This document shows positions 17,057 to 25,540 of a DNA stretch of 56,119 bases, one piece after another (positions within the stretch are counted from its first letter, which is position 1; every line of letters begins with the position of its first letter). A program made the position numbers and the translations under genes. The notes under the pieces were generated by a model, which did no database searches, was not told where the DNA came from, and saw only the letters and a list, made by a program, of their open reading frames with translations. The DNA comes from Flavobacteriaceae bacterium. Lineage in GTDB: Bacteria > Bacteroidota > Bacteroidia > Flavobacteriales > Flavobacteriaceae. The stretch covers positions 1 through 56,119 of the forward strand of contig JAKISG010000015.1 in the NCBI GenBank assembly GCA_021648755.1, written 5' to 3'.

Positions 17057-17602
17057 TTAATGTGTATTTTCTTTAGTTATTAATATTTTATTTGAATAAT
17101 ATCTATTACCTAACAACTCTTCATCTATTAATATTGATTCTGATGGGTCATAGACTGCCTGAATTTCAAAATCTTTATTAGGAATTACATACCATTTATC
17201 TATATTATATGTAACTTTAAATTCTTCTCCTGGTTTTAACCATTCAAAATCTCCTTTAGTTGCGTTATTTCTATTGTATAGAATTGTTCTTTTTGCAATG
17301 TTTTTATCATTATTCTTGCAAAACATCATTAAATAAATTTCTCTAGCGTCACTATCTTGATATCCAATTGCTAATCTTTTTACTATTTTAACTGGATTTT
17401 TTGATTGATTATGAAGTACCACATTTGCAATTAAACCAATATCTTTTTTCTTTGTTGTATCGATACTCAATGTTATTTTTATTTTGTCTTTATTTTCAAT
17501 CATTTTATCTGTTTTAGTATTTGTTTTTTCATTTTTAAAAAAATTGCAACCGACTAATATACTTACAGTTACAATTAAAAATAATATTTTTTTTATACAC
17601 AT
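17057..17602 (-). CDS. lipoprotein inside the eCIS operon
   Basis: 181 residues with a lipoprotein signal (KKILFLIVTVSILVGCNFF; Cys near residue 19). The mature part contains LIANVVLHNQSKNPVKIVKR and KPGEEFKVTYNIDKWY, suggesting one Ig-like beta sandwich. No named family is recognised. It lies between the two DUF4157 genes with only short gaps, so it is co-transcribed. It may protect the producing cell from the preceding protein, which has peptidoglycan-binding-like and HExxH motifs. That role is inference. Confidence 0.6.
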   Translation of the reverse strand: MCIKKILFLIVTVSILVGCNFFKNEKTNTKTDKMIENKDKIKITLSIDTTKKKDIGLIANVVLHNQSKNPVKIVKRLAIGYQDSDAREIYLMMFCKNNDKNIAKRTILYNRNNATKGDFEWLKPGEEFKVTYNIDKWYVIPNKDFEIQAVYDPSESILIDEELLGNRYYSNKILITKENTH

Positions 17603-17612
17603 AATTTATTTT

Positions 17613-19631
17613 TTATCTAGGTGGGTTTATTGCAACATACCTTGCTCTTAAAGCTGCATTTGCTACTTGTTCTGCTGCAGTACCAGCATCAATTCTCCTT
17701 AAAACTTCTCTTCGAACTCTAAAGAACTTTCTTCTATATTTTATTTGATCTGCTACTGGCATATTATCCCAATTATTAATACATCTAGTGGCATCATTTA
17801 TAAACCCTGCTAGTTCTTCATCTGGTAAACCAACACTTAAAATCTCAAGTGATTCAGCTAAAAACTCATGAATACTTGCGTTTGCTAGACCTTTTTTTAA
17901 TTGTTTCACATGTTCTAATTCATGAGCGATGGTTAAGACTGTTCCTTCAAAAGATTGTGCCATCCCTGCTGGACCAACCCTAATTCTAACTGGTTCATTT
18001 GGTCTAAAATCTGTACTTGCGTTAGCTGTTTCCGTTGGGTCATAATATATTTGCAACAAATTATCATCATTTCCTAAATTATAAAAATCAATTAATATTT
18101 GAATTGCTGAATTAAAATCACCATTTGCTACTATTTGATTGTAAAACTCTTTTGTTGTTACATCTCCAACTTTTCCATCTATTGAAGCTAAGCCTGCATT
18201 ACTTTGAGTTTCTGCAATAAACTGTACTGTTTGATCATCTATAAGTCCAGTTATATTTGCACCTACCAACCCTTGAATTATTCTTACACTTCTTTCATTA
18301 GTATATTTACTTGCTGTATATTGTTTTGCCCTTCTGACTTCGGTTGCTGTAAGTATATTAGGTGTCGCTCCTGGTGCTGCTATTGCTGGTACTGCTCTAT
18401 TTAACTCTCCTTGTATAGTGTTTCTTAACGTGGTTGCATCTGCAAACGCTAAGTCAGAAAGGCTAACAATTCGAAGACCTCCGGTTTCAAATAGAGTATC
18501 TGCAGGTATAAATATAATTCTGAAGCCTACTAAATCAAGTCTAATTGCAGTTGCATTATATCTAAATGCAAGTGTATCTGATGCTGCTATGTTATAAAAG
18601 TCAAGTACTAATTGAATAGCATGTTCTGGTCTTTTAGGTGCAACTGTCATCCTTTTTTGAACCATTCTATCTAGTGTAGCCTGATTTACTATTCCATTAT
18701 CTGCTATTCCTTGGGTGGTTTGCCAATTAGAAATTGCTGCAACGGTTAATGTTCCTAATTTTCCATCTACTCCTGCACCTGTTATTATTTGAAGTATTCG
18801 AATACTTTTTTGATCAAAAGTTGCTCTTCCGCTTGATATTGCTGCACCCTCTTCTGCTGGAGTTAACGCTCTTCGTTGAATCGTATTTAAGGGCTGTTTT
18901 GAAATATTTGTTGCTTTTTTTTTTTGAACCATCCCTTCCTGCTGAACGGTATGCGTCAACTCATGCGCTAACAAATGCTTTCCTTCTTTTGAATCAGGAT
19001 TGTATTTACCTTGATTAAAATAGACATCATTACCATGGGTAAAAGCCTGTGCTCCTATATCTTGACTCATTTGAGCAGCCTCATTATCAGTATGAATATT
19101 TACGCTGCTAAAATCTGCTCCAAAACCTGATTCCATTTCATTTTTGGTTTTAGCATCCATTTTAGTTCCTCCGCTTCCTTTTTTTAGTCTTCCTTCTATT
19201 GATGGGCTAACTGTATTTTGATTATTAGATTTAGTTTGTATAGACTCCTCATCTTCTTTTTGTTGTACAGACTCTTCGTCCTCTTTTTGTTGCACTGGTT
19301 CTTCATCTTCTTTTTGTTGTACTGCTTCTTCGTCTTCTTTTCGTTGCAATTCTTGTTTACTTTGTACAGATTCTTCTTCTGTATTTTCTTTTTTTTGTAT
19401 TAATGGTGTGATACTTGACGCTAATGGCTTTTGTTGTACTTCTTCTTCGCCTTCTTTCTTTTGTATAGTACTTTCTGCTCCCGTTTTATTTACAACTTGA
19501 TCTGCCATTTTATCGGCTTCTATTTCATACTTATCACCTGTTTTTCCAACATTTAGTTTTGGTTGAATGAACGGATTTTCTTTAGGTTTTATTCCTGTTG
19601 ATACTGCTTTTTTATTTTTTTTCTGAAACAT
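17613..19631 (-). CDS. eCIS-associated DUF4157 protein with peptidoglycan-binding-like repeats and a second HExxH motif
   Basis: 672 residues from ATG 19631 (MFQKKNKKAV), chosen over a Met 11 codons upstream that overlaps the previous gene; the other DUF4157 protein also begins MFK. Leader FIQPKLNVGKTGDKYEIEAD is followed by a 9-residue acidic repeat (VQQKEDEES type, four or five copies near 95-130). DUF4157 ends in HLLAHELTHTVQQEG (HELTH near 223). Two PGBD_1-like repeats follow (about 270-325 and 435-500; GVDGKLGTLTVAAISNWQ, IDGKVGDVTTKEFYNQ). A second zinc-peptidase-like helix, LTIAHELEHVKQLKKG, lies near 569 with HEFLAESLEIL downstream as a possible third-ligand region. Probable eCIS payload acting on a wall or proteins; activity is inference. 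Confidence 0.8.
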   Translation of the reverse strand: MFQKKNKKAVSTGIKPKENPFIQPKLNVGKTGDKYEIEADKMADQVVNKTGAESTIQKKEGEEEVQQKPLASSITPLIQKKENTEEESVQSKQELQRKEDEEAVQQKEDEEPVQQKEDEESVQQKEDEESIQTKSNNQNTVSPSIEGRLKKGSGGTKMDAKTKNEMESGFGADFSSVNIHTDNEAAQMSQDIGAQAFTHGNDVYFNQGKYNPDSKEGKHLLAHELTHTVQQEGMVQKKKATNISKQPLNTIQRRALTPAEEGAAISSGRATFDQKSIRILQIITGAGVDGKLGTLTVAAISNWQTTQGIADNGIVNQATLDRMVQKRMTVAPKRPEHAIQLVLDFYNIAASDTLAFRYNATAIRLDLVGFRIIFIPADTLFETGGLRIVSLSDLAFADATTLRNTIQGELNRAVPAIAAPGATPNILTATEVRRAKQYTASKYTNERSVRIIQGLVGANITGLIDDQTVQFIAETQSNAGLASIDGKVGDVTTKEFYNQIVANGDFNSAIQILIDFYNLGNDDNLLQIYYDPTETANASTDFRPNEPVRIRVGPAGMAQSFEGTVLTIAHELEHVKQLKKGLANASIHEFLAESLEILSVGLPDEELAGFINDATRCINNWDNMPVADQIKYRRKFFRVRREVLRRIDAGTAAEQVANAALRARYVAINPPR

Positions 19632-19657
19632 AATAAACAATTTTAAAGTTCTATTTT

Positions 19658-21121
19658 TTACCAATCAGTAAAAGTTAATTTGTTTAACCATGGTAATTTA
19701 GAAATGCTTATGTTCCATGGTAATTTATCTACTAAAATATCTTGTGTTTTACGTGCTATATTTATTTTGGGATTATCTCCTTCTAAAGAAAGTTTTCCCG
19801 CACGTTGTAAAAATTCATTTCGCAATAAATCTGTAGATGCATTTTTTAATATTTCCCAATTTTGAATAACGGATTCTAATAGTTCTTCGGATTGCTTTTT
19901 TAATTTTTTTGAAATAGAAATATTTTTACTAATAGATTGTTTTATTGGTACTCCACATAAAAACTTCTCAAAAACTAAATTACTTTCTAATTGTTTTTCT
20001 TTTTTTGTTGCTATGTAATGTAATAAATGAACGGCTAGTTCTTGATTTTTTAATTTATTATCTAGTGTTAACAATTTACAATTTTCAAAAAATTGTTTTA
20101 AAAATGGGTGTAGTAAAATAAGTCCTGCATTTTCTATGTAATAACTTGCTTTATCTTCTTGAAAAAAATCTTTTGTATTTATTATCTCGTTTTTATTTAA
20201 TAATTTATCTTCCTTAGAAGGTTTCGTCTTGTTATTTTTAAGTAGAGTTATTCTATCTTTATTTTGTATTTTAGTAAAGGAATTAGAATTGACATTCTCA
20301 TTATTAATTGGTTTACTTTTATACAAAATAGCAATTACTTTTTTTACTTGCTTGACTTCATTTTTAGTGATTTTTTTGTTTTTTTCTACAGTATTATTTA
20401 TTTTGGTTAAAGAATTTATAAACAACGGTATATTTTTATTAATGAAATATTTTATTATAAGTTGCCAAATCAATTTTTGATTTTGAGTATTTAATTTATC
20501 TACTTCTTTTACTAAGTTCTCATTTAATATTATAATTTCTAAAACTGAATCTTTGAAACCTTGCTGTAGTATTAATTGGATTTCCTTTGTATCAAATTGA
20601 TTTAAAAGTCTATTTCGGACAGTTGTTTTACTAATTTTTTGTTGAAAAAGAGGTGCAAACTCATTTGTTTTTGTAATTTTTAGAAGTTCTTTTTTGTTAA
20701 AAATGTTATTTCTAGCGGCTATACTATTCCAAGGTAAAATTCCTTCTTCTAAAAAGCATAAAAATGCTTTTAGATTATTTTCTTGTTTACTTGTAAAAAT
20801 TGCATCATTATTTATACTTACTTTGTTTGTAACTATTATTTTTTGTTGAATTTTTTTTACAAATTGTTCTTTAATTGTTTGTTTTAATTCTTCAAAATTG
20901 TTTTTACTACTTATAGTTAAGTCTAAATTTAATTTTGGTATTTGTATAATTTCTGATGGCAAACTATTTTCTATTTTTTCAAAATAGGTTTCTATAAAAG
21001 GAAAAATATCTTGTTTTAAAAACACATTAATTTTATCTTTAAGAGCATAAGCTACTTTTTTAGTGTTGGTATTTACTTCAAGATAAACCTTATTAATTAT
21101 ATGTTTTTGATTTGGGAGCAT
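19658..21121 (-). CDS. contractile injection system tape-measure protein (CIS_TMP, Afp14-like)
   Basis: 487 residues, Lys/Asn-rich and largely helical. The N-terminus (HIINKVYLEVNTNTKKVAYALKD) and the C-terminal block NAGLILLHPFLKQFFENCKL ... FEKFLCGVPI are the signature of the CIS_TMP family of Bacteroidetes eCIS. Tape-measure proteins set tube length inside the growing particle. Its length is modest, predicting a fairly short particle (inference). The start codon overlaps the stop of the 1469-aa gene by one base, so translation is coupled. Confidence 0.85.
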   Translation of the reverse strand: MLPNQKHIINKVYLEVNTNTKKVAYALKDKINVFLKQDIFPFIETYFEKIENSLPSEIIQIPKLNLDLTISSKNNFEELKQTIKEQFVKKIQQKIIVTNKVSINNDAIFTSKQENNLKAFLCFLEEGILPWNSIAARNNIFNKKELLKITKTNEFAPLFQQKISKTTVRNRLLNQFDTKEIQLILQQGFKDSVLEIIILNENLVKEVDKLNTQNQKLIWQLIIKYFINKNIPLFINSLTKINNTVEKNKKITKNEVKQVKKVIAILYKSKPINNENVNSNSFTKIQNKDRITLLKNNKTKPSKEDKLLNKNEIINTKDFFQEDKASYYIENAGLILLHPFLKQFFENCKLLTLDNKLKNQELAVHLLHYIATKKEKQLESNLVFEKFLCGVPIKQSISKNISISKKLKKQSEELLESVIQNWEILKNASTDLLRNEFLQRAGKLSLEGDNPKINIARKTQDILVDKLPWNISISKLPWLNKLTFTDW

Positions 21122-24100
21122 TATATTAAAGGTATTAATTCATTTTTTATAAATGCTACTAAATATGCAGCCTCTATTTCAGAAATATAATTTGTTAAAT
21201 ATTCTTTTAATTCATTCCTTGAGTCAAATGTAATTTGACTTTCTCTTAATATTTCAAACCCGTTTTTAATTTCTTGATTTATGATATTTAACAGGTCTTG
21301 ATTTTCTAATAATAGTTCATTTGGTTGGCAATACAGTATATTATAGAACAATCTTATTTGTGCTCTATAAAAATCAGATAATATATTAAATATAAATCTA
21401 TTTTCTATATTTACTACCATTGCTCTAACTGTCCTTCTAAGTAATGTTATAAGTAGAGATTCTAAATTACCATTATTAATACCATTAAGGTAATCATTAG
21501 CTTGTGAAATAACTTCTTTATATGCGTCTTTTGTTGGTATTAAAATAGTATCTCTAATAGTTGTTGTTACATCTAAATTTGGATCTAATTTTATATCGTC
21601 ACCATTAATAACTTGTAAAGTGGTTTCTAAACAAGTAGATTCTTTGCGAATTATAACACTTTCTTCAAATACATTCTCTCCACAATCATTACTAGCCATT
21701 AATGAAACGTTTATAACATTACTATTATAAATATTTATACTTCGTCTAATTTGTGCTCTATTTGTTCTTAAGATCAGTTCTCCATTTACATTCCAATTAT
21801 ATTGTGTTGCGTTATCTGATATATTAGATAGTATTAATTGTGTTTCTGTTACTTGTGCTGTGAAACCTGCCGTTGGTATTTTATAAATATTTATAGTAGC
21901 ATTTACTAAACCATTTACTGTAAATACTATTTCTTGACCAAATAAAGAAAATGTAGTTGAATTAATGACAAGTTCTCTTGTGGCATTATCAATACTTAGC
22001 CCTGCTACTGGATCGTTAACAAAGGTTATTTCTCTAGCATCTGGACCTGAATATGTAAAAGGTATTCTAGTTTCTGATATTGTTAAATTTAAACAAGTAT
22101 TGGGTTCTATATCTAAGGTAACTTCTATTTGATTTTCAAATTCGATAGTATCTAAAGCGATTTCATCAGAACAAAACTCTGTACTAACTGTTACTATCGG
22201 GCTTATAGTATTGGTATCTCCAATTGGTAAATTATAAAGTCTGATAAACTCATTACCGTCTGGTATTTCGACTGTAGTTATTCCATTACCTTCAAAATCC
22301 CAAGTAAAGGTTATGTTTTCTAAATCATCGCCTAAAACTGTGTAAGTAACTACTGCTATATTAACATCATAAATTGGTATAGATGCTATAACTGAAATTG
22401 CTGGTTTTTTATGAATCTTAATTTTAGCATCTGTAGCCAAACCATTTACTGTAAATGTTATTTCTTGGTCAAATGCAGTAAATCCTGTTGGGTCAATAAT
22501 TAATTCTTCATTTTCAATAGTTAAGCCTGTTACATCTCCTACTATTTCTATTAATCCGTCTTTTGGGTTTAAATTTGTAAATGCTACTCTAATTGCTATT
22601 TCTGTATTTGTAGTTATACAAATAGAGTCTTCTATATCTAAAGTAGTTACAATAGGTTCGTTTTGTATGATAAAATTTATTGGTGTACAGTCTGAACAAC
22701 ACATATATGGTAAAGAAAAATCGGCTATTACAGTATTTCTTGTAGTAATATTTCCTTGATTTATAGTGTTTTCGCTAAAAAATATTTCAGTCTTTACACC
22801 TACTATTTCAGGGTTATGAAACTGAATAAAATAATTGTCTTTAGGTATCTTAGTATTTATTAAATGTAGGATTAATTTTCTACCATCTGCTATTGCTTTA
22901 CAATTATGTGCTACTCCTGCTCTTCTCCATATATTATTTAAAAAATTCACAAAGTTCACTACGGTTTCTTCGATAGTCTTACCAATAATTACAATTTCAT
23001 TTTTTGGGTTTTGTGTACTATTAGTAACTCTATGTAAAAAAACAAATCTTGTACTTACTCTTTCATTCCATAGTTTTAAAATTCCTTCATTGTCACTTGT
23101 TCCGTTATTGGGTTGTTTTAAAAAATCAAGTTCCATTGTAACCGTTTCATAAGTGGTTTGATCTATATGATTTTCAGCAAGGTAAGCCATAACAAAAGTT
23201 CCTCCTGATTCTACTCCTGCTTTATGTTCTAAGCCTGGGTGTTTTTTTACAAATTCTGACAATTGTATTTGTGTCAAAATTTCTTTTTTTCTTTTTTCTA
23301 TTTCATCTAATAGAATTTCTAATTTTTTACCTGAGCAACATACTGTTGACATCTGATTTATTAATAGGCCTAAAATTTCTTTAGATCCATTTTTAATATT
23401 TCTAGTTTGATATCTAGCTTGTAATGTCTTTACTTTTTTACATAATGCATCTATTGTTAATTTATAGGTTCGCAAAGTTAAATGGTCTATTTCTTGAATT
23501 CTAGTGGGTACAATATTATCTAAGATATAAGAGTGTACTAATGTTTCTGAAATATCTTTAAATATAAAATTTGCTAATTCTACTTCTTTTATCCAAAGGT
23601 CAGATTCTATTATTGGTCTTACCTGTTTTTCTAAGGAAGCCATAATGTCATTCGTAGATCCATTTTTATTATCGGAAATAGCAATTGCTAAATATTGACC
23701 TAAAGTATTGTCTTGAATTGTAAGTTCTTCTTCTACAATATTTTTAGTATATGTAAAATTTTTATTGGATCTACTTTTTATCAGATGCTCTTTTTTGCTA
23801 CCTTTAAGTTTATCGCGTTTTAAATCACTAATACTTATTGTACTAAGCGTTAAATCATCTATTAAATTGGCTCTAACCTCATAACCAGAATTTACTGCAA
23901 TAACATTAGTACCTGCCTCTATGGTACTAAAACCAGAAAAGAAACGACTCATTTCTGCAAGAATGCAATTTTGCTCTGTTTGCCATGCTTTAAGCAACAT
24001 AGCTAACTCTTCAAATTCACATTTATAATCGTCTATATTAATACTTTCTGTAGATGTATTAATAGATAATATTTTTACGTCAAAATTTAATCCGTTTTCT

Positions 24101-25530
24101 TTTTTTAGGGTGGTTATTTGGTCTAAGGCATCTTTATACATTTTACCTTGATGTCCTTCGATTCTAAAAAAATTATTTTTGTCTATATTATATAATAATG
24201 GATTTTTAATGGAGTCTATGTCTGCTAGATTCTCTGTATGGTAACTCAAATTTAATTTTTGGGATAAATTAATTGTTTTTTCAAAACTCCATACGTCTAA
24301 TAGTTTTGTATTTACATCATAATAAAACGGAATTGCTTTATTAGCCAAATCTGTATTTATTTGTGACGGTGTTATTTTAATATTATCTGCATTAATTTTA
24401 TAATTAGTTACTAATTGATATGCTCGTTCTAATAATAGCAATACTTTTTTATAGTTTGCATCTTCATGACCTACAATTGGGGATTTATAAAATTGGTGTC
24501 TTGCTGTTTTATAAACGGCTGTTTCTTTTAATCGACCTAGTAATAAGTGCTTTGGAAAAGCACCAATATTTGGGCAACATTCAACATTAATATGTAATAA
24601 CAATGTTTTAATTTCATTATAGGTGTCTATTAAATCTTTAAAAATATCGTATCTATATTGAAAGTCTGATGGTGTTGAAAAAAAATTTAAAAGGGCGTCT
24701 ATTTTAGTGCTTATTATTTCTTTTTCAAACTTTAAAAATATAGTTTTAAAGCCTATTTTAAGGCTAGTTAATGTATTGTTTGCTTTAATTGCATTTGCGT
24801 AATTTTGTTTTATTTTTTGTAATGTTTTTGTATTTGAGTTTGTTAAAATTATGCGTTTTGCTTTTACCTCTGGTAAGCCTAAATATGTTTTATACCAATT
24901 GTGCTTGTTATAAATAGCATCTAACGCAATTATATGTTTTGCGTCATTTACAGAAACTAACAGTACTTTTAGGTTTGCTATTTGCTCTAAACCTTGATTG
25001 TCACAGTTTAATTCAGTACATAAATCGGCTTCTTTTTGGTAATTTTCTAAATACAGTAAGGCTATTTTTTGGTTTAAATTTTCTAATTCTGATAGTGGTT
25101 TCCATGAGGTGTCTAATTCAACTTCACTAGAATTTCGCAACTCAACCATATCTATTTGAGTTTCATTATGAAAAAATTTATTGTATTGTACTATCTCATC
25201 TGTAAATATTTTATAGTGTGTATAGTTTTTAAATAATGGGGTATCTGTTTCTAAAATATTTTCGTTTTTTTCTTGTTTTGGTAATGTTAGTAAATCACCG
25301 TCTGTAGTAACCCCGTAACCATGTGTGATTTTAACCGTGGTATTTAATAGGTCTATTTTAAAACCACAAGCAATTCCGACACCGCTAAGACCAATTCTTG
25401 ACAGGTGATCTTGATCTTTAAAATAGTCTAAAAATTCATTTAATTGTTTTTCTGTTAATACTTGATTTGTATTAAATCTACTGTATTGAGTTGTTATTTT
25501 ATTTAATGTTTTTATTGTTTTAGTTTCCAT
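21121..25530 (-). CDS. large eCIS baseplate/fibre-like protein with repeated Ig/PKD-like modules (Afp13 position)
   Basis: 1469 residues. The N-terminal ~950 residues begin with a conserved eCIS segment (RFNTNQVLTEKQLNEFLDYF, then HLSRIGLSGVGIACGF) and continue as mixed coiled and helical regions. From about 960 there is a duplicated module: LDIEDSICI ... QEITFTVNGLATDAKIKIHK (962-1043) and LDIEPNTCL ... QEIVFTVNGLVNATINIYK (1138-1220), each followed by a PKD-like beta domain (WDFEGNG near 1090; YNWNVNGE near 1245). A helical C-terminus follows. By position between the second baseplate gene and the tape measure it matches the tail-fibre slot of Afp/PVC. Ig/PKD repeats suit a surface-exposed receptor-binding part. 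That is inference. Confidence 0.7.
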   Translation of the reverse strand: METKTIKTLNKITTQYSRFNTNQVLTEKQLNEFLDYFKDQDHLSRIGLSGVGIACGFKIDLLNTTVKITHGYGVTTDGDLLTLPKQEKNENILETDTPLFKNYTHYKIFTDEIVQYNKFFHNETQIDMVELRNSSEVELDTSWKPLSELENLNQKIALLYLENYQKEADLCTELNCDNQGLEQIANLKVLLVSVNDAKHIIALDAIYNKHNWYKTYLGLPEVKAKRIILTNSNTKTLQKIKQNYANAIKANNTLTSLKIGFKTIFLKFEKEIISTKIDALLNFFSTPSDFQYRYDIFKDLIDTYNEIKTLLLHINVECCPNIGAFPKHLLLGRLKETAVYKTARHQFYKSPIVGHEDANYKKVLLLLERAYQLVTNYKINADNIKITPSQINTDLANKAIPFYYDVNTKLLDVWSFEKTINLSQKLNLSYHTENLADIDSIKNPLLYNIDKNNFFRIEGHQGKMYKDALDQITTLKKENGLNFDVKILSINTSTESINIDDYKCEFEELAMLLKAWQTEQNCILAEMSRFFSGFSTIEAGTNVIAVNSGYEVRANLIDDLTLSTISISDLKRDKLKGSKKEHLIKSRSNKNFTYTKNIVEEELTIQDNTLGQYLAIAISDNKNGSTNDIMASLEKQVRPIIESDLWIKEVELANFIFKDISETLVHSYILDNIVPTRIQEIDHLTLRTYKLTIDALCKKVKTLQARYQTRNIKNGSKEILGLLINQMSTVCCSGKKLEILLDEIEKRKKEILTQIQLSEFVKKHPGLEHKAGVESGGTFVMAYLAENHIDQTTYETVTMELDFLKQPNNGTSDNEGILKLWNERVSTRFVFLHRVTNSTQNPKNEIVIIGKTIEETVVNFVNFLNNIWRRAGVAHNCKAIADGRKLILHLINTKIPKDNYFIQFHNPEIVGVKTEIFFSENTINQGNITTRNTVIADFSLPYMCCSDCTPINFIIQNEPIVTTLDIEDSICITTNTEIAIRVAFTNLNPKDGLIEIVGDVTGLTIENEELIIDPTGFTAFDQEITFTVNGLATDAKIKIHKKPAISVIASIPIYDVNIAVVTYTVLGDDLENITFTWDFEGNGITTVEIPDGNEFIRLYNLPIGDTNTISPIVTVSTEFCSDEIALDTIEFENQIEVTLDIEPNTCLNLTISETRIPFTYSGPDAREITFVNDPVAGLSIDNATRELVINSTTFSLFGQEIVFTVNGLVNATINIYKIPTAGFTAQVTETQLILSNISDNATQYNWNVNGELILRTNRAQIRRSINIYNSNVINVSLMASNDCGENVFEESVIIRKESTCLETTLQVINGDDIKLDPNLDVTTTIRDTILIPTKDAYKEVISQANDYLNGINNGNLESLLITLLRRTVRAMVVNIENRFIFNILSDFYRAQIRLFYNILYCQPNELLLENQDLLNIINQEIKNGFEILRESQITFDSRNELKEYLTNYISEIEAAYLVAFIKNELIPLI

Positions 25531-25540
25531 AATTTAATTT

